Positions 1-7,058 of a stretch of DNA of 20,403 nucleotides are shown here, piece after piece. The position numbers and the translations under genes were made by a program. The stretch spans positions 1 to 20,403 of the forward strand of contig JASHTQ010000484.1 in the NCBI GenBank assembly GCA_030040475.1, given 5' to 3'. The notes beneath the pieces are model-generated. The model was not told where the DNA came from. It did not search any database and saw only the letters and a program-made list of their open reading frames with translations. Position 1 is the first letter of the stretch. Every line of letters begins with the position of its first letter. This DNA is from Streptosporangiaceae bacterium (GTDB taxonomy: Bacteria > Actinomycetota > Actinomycetes > Streptosporangiales > Streptosporangiaceae).

Positions 1-546
1 GCGGCCACCAGCGGCGGCGCCAGCGCCCGCATCGGTGACCTGTGGCTTGCCGCGGCCGTGCTGGCCTGCGCCGTCGGCTACGTCGAGGGCGCCCGGGCAG
101 CCAGGCGCATCGGAGCGATCCCCGCGCTGTGCTGGGCGATGCTCCTGCTGGCCCCGGCAGCCGTCCCGCTGCTGGCCGCCGCGGTGCTGACCCGCCCCGC
201 TGCCCCGATTCCCGCCTCGGCGTGGGCCGGGCTCGGCTACGTCGGCGTCATCAGCATGTTCGCGGCATCGCTGGCCTGGTACCGGGGGCTGGCGGCCGGG
301 GGGACCGCCCGGATCGGCCAGCTCAACCTCGCCCAGCCTTTCCTGGCCGTCGGCTGGTCGGCGCTGCTGCTCGGGGAGCACATCAGCTGGACCGTGCCGG
401 TGACCGCAGCCATCGTCTTGTGCTGCATGGCCACATGCCTGCACAGCACACCCACGCACGGCCAGACCGCAGCGCCAGCCGCCGGCCACAACCCGGCCGC
501 CGACCGCGCCACCCGCCAGGCACACCCAGACCACGACACCTCCTGA
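1..546 (+). CDS. EamA/DMT-family transporter, C-terminal part (cut by window edge)
   Basis: Reading frame 1 is open from the first base to the TGA at 544-546, giving 181 residues without a start, so the gene begins outside the window. The sequence is hydrophobic, with about four to five membrane helices. The stretch around GQLNLAQPFLAVGWSALLLG is typical of the last helices of the second EamA repeat in drug/metabolite transporters (RhaT/YdcZ-like permeases of the inner membrane). A polar, Ala/His/Pro-rich tail of roughly 40 residues follows the last helix. Substrate cannot be told from sequence; members export amino acids, metabolites or drugs. I see no clear terminator after the stop. Confidence 0.85.
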   Translation, partial: AATSGGASARIGDLWLAAAVLACAVGYVEGARAARRIGAIPALCWAMLLLAPAAVPLLAAAVLTRPAAPIPASAWAGLGYVGVISMFAASLAWYRGLAAGGTARIGQLNLAQPFLAVGWSALLLGEHISWTVPVTAAIVLCCMATCLHSTPTHGQTAAPAAGHNPAADRATRQAHPDHDTS

Positions 547-696
547 TCACCCGCTGGCACACAGCCCGGCGATTCGCCAGCCCGCAGGCAGCCAGAGCCC
601 GGCGGCACCACGCTGCGGCTGCAGACCGACGAGATCGAGGGCAGCAGCGGCCAGGCAGGTATGGCACTCGGGCGCACGGTACAATGTATGGAGGCG

Positions 697-729
697 ATGA
701 AGCCCGCCTGGAATTGCCGCTACGGCTGA
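697..729 (+). other. Candidate 10-codon leader ORF
   Basis: An ATG two bases after GGAGG (690-694) opens a frame encoding MKPAWNCRYG and ends at TGA 727-729, three bases before the hairpin at 732-760. The order ribosome site, mini-ORF, hairpin, structural gene resembles a translational attenuator leader. There is no run of a single amino acid codon, and the SD-to-ATG spacing is short, so translation is uncertain. If the TACAAT at 680-685 were the real -10, transcription would start at about 692 and clip the GGAGG, so the two ideas partly conflict. Confidence 0.25.
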
Positions 730-731
730 CG

Positions 732-760
732 GCTTCTACCGTTCTCGTACCGGTGGAAGC
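732..760 (+). promoter_or_regulatory. Hairpin covering a ribosome-binding site
   Basis: GCTTCTACCG (732-741) pairs with CGGTGGAAGC (751-760) through ten positions, one of them a G-U wobble, with a 9-base loop. The right arm contains GGTGGAAG, the only Shine-Dalgarno-like sequence for the ATG at 766, so folding would hide it. It could modulate initiation at 766. If the true start is 853 it may instead act on the transcript. Confidence 0.4.
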
Positions 761-852
761 TGACGATGACTTCTGACCTGCCTGGACCCGGCGCGCCTCT
801 CGCTGCGGACGGAGCCTTCGTCGGCACGGGGTCGCGCCCGGAGACGGCCATA

Positions 853-2385
853 ATGCGCTTTGAGAGCATCCTCTTCGAGCAGCCAGCGGCAGGCTCCGAC
901 CTCGGCGGGCCGGAGGAGCCGGACTTCTTCGCCGACCTGAATCTGGATCAGTTGCTGGAGTCGATGACCGCGGGGCGTGAGCAGTACGAGCTGAAATCGC
1001 TCTTCTATACGCCGCTGCACGAGGTCGACGCCGTCCGGTACCGGCATGAGGTTCTGCGCGATCTGGAGATGCGCGACGCGCTCGAGCCGGTCACCAGATT
1101 CGCGGAGACGATGCGGCAAATGCGCCAGCACCTCGAGCAGGTGCGCAAGCTCCATTACCAGCTGCAGAAGCAGGCCTGGTTCCTGGACGCGGCCGAGATG
1201 TACTGCACAGCGGTGCGAGCGTTGGCCGAGGAGCTTGCCGGGCGCGACGTGACCTCGCGCGGATTCCGCCGGTTCCGCAGCTACCTCGCCGGGTACGCAG
1301 GCTCCGAGCGTTTCACCTCGCTGGACACCGAGACACAGGCGCTGAAGGACGCGCTTGCGCAGATCCGGTACGCCCTCCGGATCCAGGGACCACGGGTCAC
1401 GGTCAGCCGCTACGAAGGTGAGCCGGACTATGGCGCCGAGGTCGAGCAGACGTTCGTGAAGTTCAAGCAGGGCGCGGTGAAGAGCTACCTGGTGAGGCTC
1501 CCTGAATACGCGGAGATGGACCACGTCGAGGCCCGGATCATCGACCTGGTGGCGAAGCTGTACCCGGACGTGTTCGGCACGCTTGCCAGCTACTGCACCC
1601 GCCACCGGGACTACCTCGACCAGAAGATCGCGCGGTTCGATCGCGAGGTGCAGTTCTACCTCGCCTACCTCGAGCTGATCGGCCGCTGTAAGGCGGCCGG
1701 CCTGCCGTTCTGTTACCCGCACGTCTCGGATCGCTCGAAGGAGATTGCCGTCGAGGACACCTTCGATCTCGCGCTGGCGAACAAACTGGTGCCCGCCGAC
1801 GGCACGGTCATCACCAACGACTTCCACCTGGAGGGGCCCGAGCGGATCTTCGTGGTCAGCGGCCCGAACAACGGCGGCAAGACGACCTTCGCGCGCACCT
1901 TCGGCCAGCTGCACTACCTGGCCAGCCTCGGCCTGCCCGTCCCAGGCAGCAGCGCGCGGCTGTTCCTGCCCGACTGGATCTACACGCACTTCGAGAAGGA
2001 GGAGGACATCGAGACGCTCCGGGGCAAGTTTGAGGAGGAGCTCGTCCGGGTGCATAAGATCCTCCAGCAGGCGACCGCGGACAGCGTCATCGTGATGAAC
2101 GAGAGCTTCAACTCGACCACGCTGAACGACGCGCTGTTCGTCGGCACCGAGGTGATGCGCCGGATCCTCGACCTCGGTTGCCTGGGCGTCTACGTCACAT
2201 TCGTCGACGAGATCGCCTCCCTCAGCGCGGCGACGGTGAGCATGGTCAGCCAGATCGCCGCCGGGAACGCGGCCGAGCGGACCTTCAAGGTACTGCGCAG
2301 GCCGGCCGAGGGGCTCGCCTATGCCTGGGCGATCGCCGAGAAGTACGGCCTCACCTATGAGTGCCTGCTGGAGCGGATCGACTGA
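853..2385 (+). CDS. MutS-like ATPase domain protein, first of a tandem pair
   Basis: A 510-residue protein beginning MRFESILFE, with GGAG at 840-843 nine bases upstream. The frame is open to an alternative ATG at 766, but the extra 29 residues look non-conserved. The C-terminal half is a MutS-type ATPase: Walker A GPNNGGKTT at residues 337-345, a Walker B-like IVMNES with N416-E417, and an EKEEDIETLRGKFEEEL segment between them. The N-terminal half is mostly helical, like the MutS core and lever. The mismatch-binding domain I and connector of true MutS (about 850 residues) are absent, so a role in classical mismatch repair is unlikely. Function is unknown. The stop overlaps the next start by one base (TGATG, 2383-2387), implying coupled translation and perhaps a hetero-oligomer. 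Walker B has N where canonical MutS has D. Confidence 0.88.
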   Translation: MRFESILFEQPAAGSDLGGPEEPDFFADLNLDQLLESMTAGREQYELKSLFYTPLHEVDAVRYRHEVLRDLEMRDALEPVTRFAETMRQMRQHLEQVRKLHYQLQKQAWFLDAAEMYCTAVRALAEELAGRDVTSRGFRRFRSYLAGYAGSERFTSLDTETQALKDALAQIRYALRIQGPRVTVSRYEGEPDYGAEVEQTFVKFKQGAVKSYLVRLPEYAEMDHVEARIIDLVAKLYPDVFGTLASYCTRHRDYLDQKIARFDREVQFYLAYLELIGRCKAAGLPFCYPHVSDRSKEIAVEDTFDLALANKLVPADGTVITNDFHLEGPERIFVVSGPNNGGKTTFARTFGQLHYLASLGLPVPGSSARLFLPDWIYTHFEKEEDIETLRGKFEEELVRVHKILQQATADSVIVMNESFNSTTLNDALFVGTEVMRRILDLGCLGVYVTFVDEIASLSAATVSMVSQIAAGNAAERTFKVLRRPAEGLAYAWAIAEKYGLTYECLLERID

Positions 2386-4037
2386 TGAAGGTCTTCCTGC
2401 TGCACAAAGACCAGGACTTCGCCGTCAAGCCGGAGCTGCGAGACGCGATCTTCGACGCGATGATGAGCGGCGACGTGTTCGCGATCACCAACGTCAGGCG
2501 GAACCGTGAGCGGCAGCGAGAGCCCAGCTCACCGCTCGCCCCGACAGGAAACGACGCGGTGCTCACGCAAGACCTCGAACTCCAGACGCTGTGGAACGCG
2601 ATGGCGGCCGGCGATGAGTTCTTGTTCGAGATGGCCAAGCGGGCCGTCCTGTCGAGCCTGACCGACCCGGACGCAGTCGTCTACAGGCAACACGTCCTCG
2701 CGGACTGCCTCGAGCACCCCGAGGTCATCCGCCAGCTCTACCAGCTCGCGGTCGAAGCGCTCGAAAATGAGCGGACGGTCGGCGGCCTGTGGTCCCTCGC
2801 CAGCCCCGATCGGATCCTCAGCCGTTCGGTGCAGGTGCTGAAACTCCAGGTCGGCGTGCTCAGACGGCTGCGGCAGATCGCCGGGGAGCAGGCCGGGAGT
2901 TTCCGTTCCGAAGGCTTCACGCGGTTCTTCGCCATGCTCGCCGATGAGCTCGCAGACGGCTACCTGCAGGCAGTCGAGCATCACCTGCGTGAGCTGGAGT
3001 TCAAGCGCGGCCTATTCGAGAGCGCCGGACTCGGCAAGGGCTTCAGGGGTCGCCGCTACGTCGTCCGGACACCACGCGAGCAGCGCTGGACCGAGCGGCT
3101 GCCGTTCGGGAACCGCTCAGCCAGCTACAGCTTTACGATCCCTCCCCGCGACGAGAACGGCTTCAAGGCGCTGGAGCAGATCCAGGGAAGAGGCATGAAC
3201 CAGGTCGCGGACTCGGTCGCGCAGTCGGCCGACCACGTCAAGAGCTTCTTCGGCATGCTGCGGCTCGAGCTCGCCTTCTACCTCGGTTGTCTCAACCTGA
3301 ACGACATACTCACCGGGAAACAGGAGCCTGTCTGCTTCCCGGAGCCGCTCGCCGCCGGCCAGCTCGTCCTCACCGCGCAGGGGCTCTATGACGTCGGCCT
3401 GACGCTCCACCTCGAAGACCGGATTATCGCCAATGACGTGAATGCCGATGGCAAGTCGCTGGTAATGATCACCGGCGCCAACCAGGGCGGCAAGTCCACC
3501 CTGCTGCGCAGCCTCGGCCTCGCCCACCTGATGATGCAGGCAGGCATGTTCGTCGGTGCCCGGTCATTCCGCGCCGACGTCTGCAACGGCGTCTTCACCC
3601 ACTACAAGCGCGAGGAGGACGCCACGATGGAAAGCGGGAAGCTCGACGAGGAACTCAGCAGGATGAGCACGATTGCCGACCAGATCACGCGCCATTCGAT
3701 CCTGCTGTGTAACGAGTCGCTCGCCTCGACCAACGAGCGCGAAGGCTCGGAGATCGCCCGGCAGGTCGTGAGGGCGATGCTCCGCAAGCAGATCAAGGTC
3801 TTCTTCGTCACCCACATGTACGACCTCGCGCACAGCTTGTACACCCAGCACGACGACAACGCCCTATTCTTGCGTGCGGAGCGGCAGCCGGACGGGCGGC
3901 GTACGTTCCGGCTGACAGCGGGCGAGCCGCTGCCGACCAGCTACGGCGAAGACTCCTACCGGCGCATCTTCGGCACTGCCGGACCAACCCAGACTGCCGG
4001 ACCAACCCAGGCGGCCGCCGCCGAGACCAGACGGTAA
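2385..4037 (+). CDS. MutS-like ATPase domain protein, second of a tandem pair
   Basis: A 550-residue paralogue of the upstream gene, starting at the ATG that shares its first base with the upstream stop codon. It opens MKVFLLHKDQDF, a beginning I associate with this MutS-like family. Walker A is GANQGGKST at residues 364-372; the Walker B position reads LLCNES with N443-E444; THYKREEDATMESGKLDEEL lies between them, and GEPLPTSYGEDSYRRIFG closes the ATPase domain. As in its partner, domains I and II of MutS are missing and Asp of Walker B is Asn. The last residues contain a perfect 18-base tandem duplication (two TAGPTQ units) outside the conserved fold. Tight coupling suggests the two proteins act together on DNA or RNA structures, but no function is established from sequence. 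Confidence 0.9.
   Translation: MKVFLLHKDQDFAVKPELRDAIFDAMMSGDVFAITNVRRNRERQREPSSPLAPTGNDAVLTQDLELQTLWNAMAAGDEFLFEMAKRAVLSSLTDPDAVVYRQHVLADCLEHPEVIRQLYQLAVEALENERTVGGLWSLASPDRILSRSVQVLKLQVGVLRRLRQIAGEQAGSFRSEGFTRFFAMLADELADGYLQAVEHHLRELEFKRGLFESAGLGKGFRGRRYVVRTPREQRWTERLPFGNRSASYSFTIPPRDENGFKALEQIQGRGMNQVADSVAQSADHVKSFFGMLRLELAFYLGCLNLNDILTGKQEPVCFPEPLAAGQLVLTAQGLYDVGLTLHLEDRIIANDVNADGKSLVMITGANQGGKSTLLRSLGLAHLMMQAGMFVGARSFRADVCNGVFTHYKREEDATMESGKLDEELSRMSTIADQITRHSILLCNESLASTNEREGSEIARQVVRAMLRKQIKVFFVTHMYDLAHSLYTQHDDNALFLRAERQPDGRRTFRLTAGEPLPTSYGEDSYRRIFGTAGPTQTAGPTQAAAAETRR
3975..4010 (+). repeat. Perfect 18-bp tandem duplication inside a coding tail
   Basis: Bases 3975-3992 and 3993-4010 are identical (ACTGCCGGACCAACCCAG twice). 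The unit is a multiple of three and adds one TAGPTQ hexapeptide to the disordered C-terminus of the second MutS-like protein without disturbing the frame. It is a likely replication-slippage product. Confidence 0.9.
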
Positions 4038-4057
4038 CGCCCAGAGCAACTCCGGTA

Positions 4058-4070
4058 AGCCGATCCGGCT
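4058..4070. terminator. Short hairpin between convergent genes
   Basis: AGCCG (4058-4062) and CGGCT (4066-4070) form a 5-bp stem with a 3-base loop between the end of the MutS-like pair and the end of the minus-strand membrane gene. There is no U-tract. The stem is short, so termination here is only plausible. Confidence 0.25.
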
Positions 4071-5455
4071 CAGCAGCCGCGGCTCCCGTCAGTGGCCCGC
4101 CAATCGAGCCGCGCGATCGGGTGCTCCGCAAGTCCGCCGTGCTCAGCGTGACCGCCCCGGCGACCGCGACGCCGAGGCGGCGCGCACGAGGATCCATTCC
4201 TGGCGTGCCCTTTCGCTGCTGGCCCTTCGGCGAGAGCCTGGGTCTGGGCGAAGGATCGTGCAGGTAGGTGCCCCCGCGTCTGCGCGGGCCGACCAGGTCC
4301 CCGGGACAAACCATGGTGCCTCCCGCCTCGGCCGGATGCGGCCAGCATGCGCTGAAGAGCTTGAGTCCTGCTGGGCAGGGTGGCTTCGAACTCCCGGCCC
4401 GCGAACCGGGTCGCGAAGCCGAGCAGGACCCAGGTACGGCCGGCAACGCTGATGGCGGGAATGGTGGCCGCCGAGGTGACAACGCTGGCGGCGGGAGGAC
4501 CCTGGGGCCCAGAAGCCGTCGGGATGACTGCTGCCAGCGCCGACACGTCGGCAGCGTCCAGGGTGATCCAGAATCCGTACTGGACGGGTGCTGCCTGCTG
4601 TCCTGCGGCCGTGGGCGGCCGGAATGAGAAGACCGCGGAGACTGCTGCGGAGGTGATCGTTACCGGCGTGCCGGCCCGGTGGTAGCACTGGCCGGGGGTC
4701 GGCCCCCCGGGGAGCGTGGCCCAGCCGGCCGGGCAGCCGCCGGCTGGCAGGGGCTGCTGGATGTGCATGTCTTGCAGGATGATCGGTGACCGCAGATGGT
4801 GCGGCTGGGGCATGGTGGCAGCCTGGTAGTTGCCGAGCGTGATGATCCGGTACACCCCGGCGATAGCGCCGAGCAGCGTCAGGGTCAGCGCCCACGCGCC
4901 CGAGCCACCGGTCTGGCGGGACCAGGCCCTGGGTGCGTGCGCCAGGCAGGCGAGGGCAACCAGGAGGCAGCATAGCCCGGCAAAGTCCGGCAGCCAGGCG
5001 AAGTTTCCGGTCGCCTGCAGGACTAGCAGCGGCCCGAATACCAGGACGTAGCCCGCGGGCAGTGCCAGCAGCCAGGGCCAGCGCGCAGCCGGCGGGGCGT
5101 CCCGGTGGAACGCGGTCATGGCCGCGACCGGGACAAGATCGAGCAGGACCCAGAAAGCCCACGACCCGAACGGCGCCGGCATGATGCCGGTGAGCTGAGC
5201 TTGCACGAGAGCGACGAGGCCGGGGACGATGGCCAGCACCGCGAGGACCCGGGCGGTGCGGTAATGCCCGACGGCCAGCGTCACGAAAATCACGATCCAG
5301 GCGCCGTTGACCACGTAGTACGCCGTGGGCCAGACGCCGCCGGGCAACGCGGTTATCAGCCTCGCGGGCGCCGCGGGGAGCCCGAACTGGCGGCGGCTCC
5401 AGGCCGGCCACGCTGGCCACCTCCGCCCATCCGGGCCTGGCCGCCGTACCGACAT
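4070..5455 (-). CDS. Membrane protein with SecDF-P1-head-like domain, main part of a frameshifted gene
   Basis: This frame carries the body of the gene whose start lies in another frame (see 5398-5597). After about 40 residues it encodes six likely membrane helices (for example TAYYVVNGAWIVIFVTLAVG and SWAFWVLLDLVPVAAMTAF), then an outward-facing domain with two Cys (GGCPAGW and PGQCYHRAGTPVTITSA) and a segment running from WITLDAADVSALAAV to EFEATLPSRTQALQRML. That last part resembles the P1 head subdomain of SecD-type proteins. Homologues I recall would end soon after LQRMLAA (about 4335); the remaining 85 or so residues to the stop at 4070 look like non-conserved read-through. It sits just downstream of a PadR gene, a frequent pairing in actinomycetes. 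Function is unknown. ATG 5455 is only the first ATG in this frame, not a credible native start. Confidence 0.6.
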   Translation of the reverse strand: MSVRRPGPDGRRWPAWPAWSRRQFGLPAAPARLITALPGGVWPTAYYVVNGAWIVIFVTLAVGHYRTARVLAVLAIVPGLVALVQAQLTGIMPAPFGSWAFWVLLDLVPVAAMTAFHRDAPPAARWPWLLALPAGYVLVFGPLLVLQATGNFAWLPDFAGLCCLLVALACLAHAPRAWSRQTGGSGAWALTLTLLGAIAGVYRIITLGNYQAATMPQPHHLRSPIILQDMHIQQPLPAGGCPAGWATLPGGPTPGQCYHRAGTPVTITSAAVSAVFSFRPPTAAGQQAAPVQYGFWITLDAADVSALAAVIPTASGPQGPPAASVVTSAATIPAISVAGRTWVLLGFATRFAGREFEATLPSRTQALQRMLAASGRGGRHHGLSRGPGRPAQTRGHLPARSFAQTQALAEGPAAKGHARNGSSCAPPRRRGRRGGHAEHGGLAEHPIARLDWRATDGSRGC

Positions 5456-5597
5456 ACTCGTCCGCCTCCGGGTCGCCGGTCAGCCAGCCGTCCAGAAGAG
5501 TGGCGACCATGTCCTCTTCCCACTGCTTCCGGTAGTAGCCGGGCAGCAGCCGCAGCACCCGCCGGTAGCGCTGTTCCAGGTCCAGGTCGCCGCTCAC
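5398..5597 (-). pseudogene. N-terminal fragment of the same membrane protein gene, out of frame with its body
   Basis: A GTG at 5597 overlaps the PadR stop by four bases (GTGA) and encodes MSGDLDLEQRYRRVLRLLP, then QWEEDMVATLLDGWLTGDPE and WAEVASVAGL. This is the usual cytoplasmic N-terminus of the membrane proteins found after PadR genes of this type. After AGL the frame turns into Pro/Arg-rich nonsense, although it stays open to 4143. The membrane helices continue in the frame of the 4070-5455 entry. Moving between frames needs one base removed (or two added) at about 5385-5410. Either the gene is broken or the assembly has a single-base error in a GC-rich run. Confidence 0.65.
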
Positions 5598-5941
5598 CCG
5601 GCTGTCCCCGCTGCCGCCGGGCCCGTCAGGCCCAGTCTGGCCCGCACCACCCGGGCGGTGGCGGCGCGGAGCTCGGCCTCCTCAGCCAGCGCGCCACGCC
5701 CGTCCGGGGTCAGCCGGTAATAGCGGCGCAACCGGCCGTCGTGCGCCTCCTCCCGGTCAGGCTCGATCAGCCCCCCGGCGGCGAGCCGGTCCAGCACCCC
5801 GTACAGGCTGCCGATCTTCAGCCGGACCCGGCCCAGCGACAGCTCTTCCACCTCGCGCACGATGCCGTACCCATGCCGCGGGCCATCGGCCAGCGCGGTG
5901 AGCACGAAGAACGCCTGCCCGGTCATGGGCCTGCCAGCCAT
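5594..5941 (-). CDS. PadR-family transcriptional regulator
   Basis: A 115-residue protein with the PadR winged helix: FFVLTALADGPRHGYGI, then EELSLGRVRLKIGSLYGVLD with the recognition helix, then GRLRRYYRLTPDGR for the wing. The length suits the short PadR subfamily with a helical C-terminal dimerisation segment. The ATG at 5941 lies next to a GGCGGGA; an in-frame ATG at 5926 (MTGQAFF) is an equally common start for the family. Its TGA is overlapped by the GTG of the following membrane gene, so both are one operon, and PadR proteins usually repress their own operon. A palindrome at 5949-5969 just upstream fits that role. Confidence 0.92.
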   Translation of the reverse strand: MAGRPMTGQAFFVLTALADGPRHGYGIVREVEELSLGRVRLKIGSLYGVLDRLAAGGLIEPDREEAHDGRLRRYYRLTPDGRGALAEEAELRAATARVVRARLGLTGPAAAGTAG

Positions 5942-5948
5942 CCCGCCA

Positions 5949-5969
5949 ATATACTGGAAACCAAGATAT
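5949..5969. promoter_or_regulatory. Candidate PadR operator
   Basis: ATATACTGG (5949-5957) and CCAAGATAT (5961-5969) are inverted half-sites separated by AAA, matching at 7 of 9 positions, in an AT-rich island 8 bases upstream of the PadR ATG. PadR proteins commonly bind AT-rich dyads of this size over their own promoter. The site also overlaps the left flank of the truncated SDR gene. Confidence 0.5.
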
Positions 5970-5978
5970 CAGTCCACA

Positions 5979-6230
5979 TCAAGCCCCGGTGCCGGTACTC
6001 GTTTCGATCGAAGACCGATCGCTGACGTCGAGCGTCACCGGAATCGCATCGTGGCCCGTGCCGCCGATAAGGGCGATCGTCTCACTCGCATTGCTACGGT
6101 CCGCGAGAACGACGCGTGCTCCGCGTTCGGCGAGACCTACGGCTATGGCCTGGCCGATGCCCCGGGAGGTTCCGGTCACCAGCGCTACCCGTCCGGCGTG
6201 GGGCTCGGTGGTGGTGGTGTTTGCTGGCAT
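5979..6230 (-). pseudogene. Truncated short-chain dehydrogenase/reductase (SDR), N-terminal third only
   Basis: An ATG at 6230 follows AAGGAG with good spacing and opens a Rossmann start: RVALVTGTSRGIGQAIAVGL contains the TGxxxGIG cofactor motif, then ARVVLAD closes the second strand and an LDVSD motif follows. The frame stops after 83 residues, whereas classical SDRs have about 250. The NNAG, catalytic Ser-Tyr-Lys and C-terminal parts are missing and I found no continuation in other frames; the PadR promoter begins within 10 bases. It is most likely the remnant left by a deletion or rearrangement with a breakpoint near 5980-6000, and cannot be an active SDR. Confidence 0.8.
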
Positions 6231-6469
6231 GTGAGTGCTCCTTATCTGCGTTGGCGAGCCAGTCGGCGGCTACGCGGCGACCGCTGGCTTCAGGGCAGCT
6301 CCGACCGAAGCGGCTCGCGGATCCGGCCGATCGGCGCGGCCAGGTCGGCCTGCGGGCGGTCGTGCCACACGCCGCACGCAAAGGGAAACGGTCAGCAGCC
6401 TTGCCCAGGGGTTTGGCTCGCCTCGGGTAGCCAGGCGAATGGGTGCCGGGCTACCCGAGGATGCTCGGG
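6231..6469. other. Intergenic region between VOC gene and SDR remnant
   Basis: These 239 bases hold the AAGGAG ribosome site of the SDR remnant at the left end and a 12-bp hairpin (6421-6460) at the right end. I see no coding signal between them. Confidence 0.4.
6421..6460 (-). terminator. Hairpin terminator after the VOC gene
   Basis: CCTCGGGTAGCC (6421-6432) and GGCTACCCGAGG (6449-6460) are perfect 12-base inverted repeats with a 16-base loop. The hairpin begins 9 bases past the VOC stop codon on the minus strand. There is no T-run, as usual in GC-rich actinomycetes. Confidence 0.65.
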
Positions 6470-6862
6470 TCAGGAATTGTGGACGATGCCCACTACCATG
6501 CCCTCGGGCGTGAGAAAGCGGGTGACGACCTGTCCCCACGGCTCGTTGCGGGCACGGACCAGGAGGTCATAGCCGCGGTCCGCGAGCTCGCTGGTGGCCG
6601 CCTCGACGTCGTCGACATCGAACTCGATCCACGCCTGGGGAACGATCAGGTTCTCCGGCCACGTTGGCGTGCCGAAGATGGCCCGTGCGAACCTGGCGAG
6701 AGGCATGAGCGAGAAGTGCCGGGCCCCAGCCAGTTGCTCGGTGAACCGGTAGTCCTCGTAGACCTGCTCGAACGTGATTCCCAGGTCGTCGACGTACAGC
6801 TTCTCGGCTGCCTCGCGATTCCGGATGACTGGACCGAAGCCGGAAATTTGGTTGATTTTCAC
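6470..6862 (-). CDS. VOC-superfamily (glyoxalase/dioxygenase-like) protein
   Basis: A 130-residue protein starting at GTG 6862, six bases after a strong GAAGGAG site. It has the paired beta-alpha-beta-beta-beta layout of the vicinal-oxygen-chelate fold: an N-terminal module with ISGFGPVIRNREAAEKLYVD and a C-terminal module with IEFDVDDVEAATSELADRGY ending EPWGQVVTRFLTPEGMVVGI, whose E-P-W-G-Q turn and final E-G-x-x-V-G are common in this family. Length fits a single-domain VOC protein. It is the only complete enzyme-like gene between the SDR and amidohydrolase remnants and lies on the same strand, so it may once have served the same pathway. Substrate (fosfomycin, bleomycin, methylglyoxal, an aromatic ring) cannot be told. 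Confidence 0.85.
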   Translation of the reverse strand: MKINQISGFGPVIRNREAAEKLYVDDLGITFEQVYEDYRFTEQLAGARHFSLMPLARFARAIFGTPTWPENLIVPQAWIEFDVDDVEAATSELADRGYDLLVRARNEPWGQVVTRFLTPEGMVVGIVHNS

Positions 6863-7058
6863 CTTTGCTCCTTCAGGATCGATGGTGGACGTGTTGCGGG
6901 CGAGACGGTGAAGGGTGGTTTACGGCGCTGTTAAAGATGTCGTCGGTGACGCGCGAGGCGGGAAGCGTCCCGAGGCCTGGCCGGATGGAGGCCGGCGGCG
7001 GAGCGCCGTTTTCGCGAGTTCCTTCCTGCCCGGTCGTGCCGGCGGCGTCCCGCGCTGG

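Larger units (their letters stand above)
547..852. other. Intergenic leader region upstream of the MutS-like pair
   Basis: This 306-base stretch separates the transporter stop from the preferred start of the first MutS-like gene. The first 110 bases hold nothing I can recognise. The second half holds a possible -10 element (TACAAT, 680-685) without a convincing -35, a GGAGG at 690-694, a 10-codon mini-ORF (697-729) and a hairpin (732-760), all described separately. An alternative ATG for the MutS-like gene lies at 766. Confidence 0.5.

Noticed and set aside
736..2055. 439-codon ORF opposite the first MutS-like gene
   Set aside because: Antisense shadow in GC-rich DNA: Val/Leu/Glu/Arg-rich with no motif, while the plus strand has clear Walker motifs.
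4268..4296. A 29-base stretch with a CCCGCG-TCTG-CGCGGG stem that looks like a type I-E CRISPR repeat
   Set aside because: Only one copy; nothing similar about 61 bases to either side, and no cas genes. It lies within the 3' part of the membrane gene.
4143..5597. Single 484-codon minus-strand ORF taken as one gene
   Set aside because: Only its first 67 or so codons look like a protein; beyond the frameshift it is Arg/Pro/Ala-rich and the membrane helices lie in another frame.
6094..6381. Minus-strand ORF with a His-rich run (KHHHH) that could suggest a metal-binding peptide
   Set aside because: The His codons are the out-of-frame reading of the Thr-rich SDR N-terminus, which has the better ribosome site and motif.
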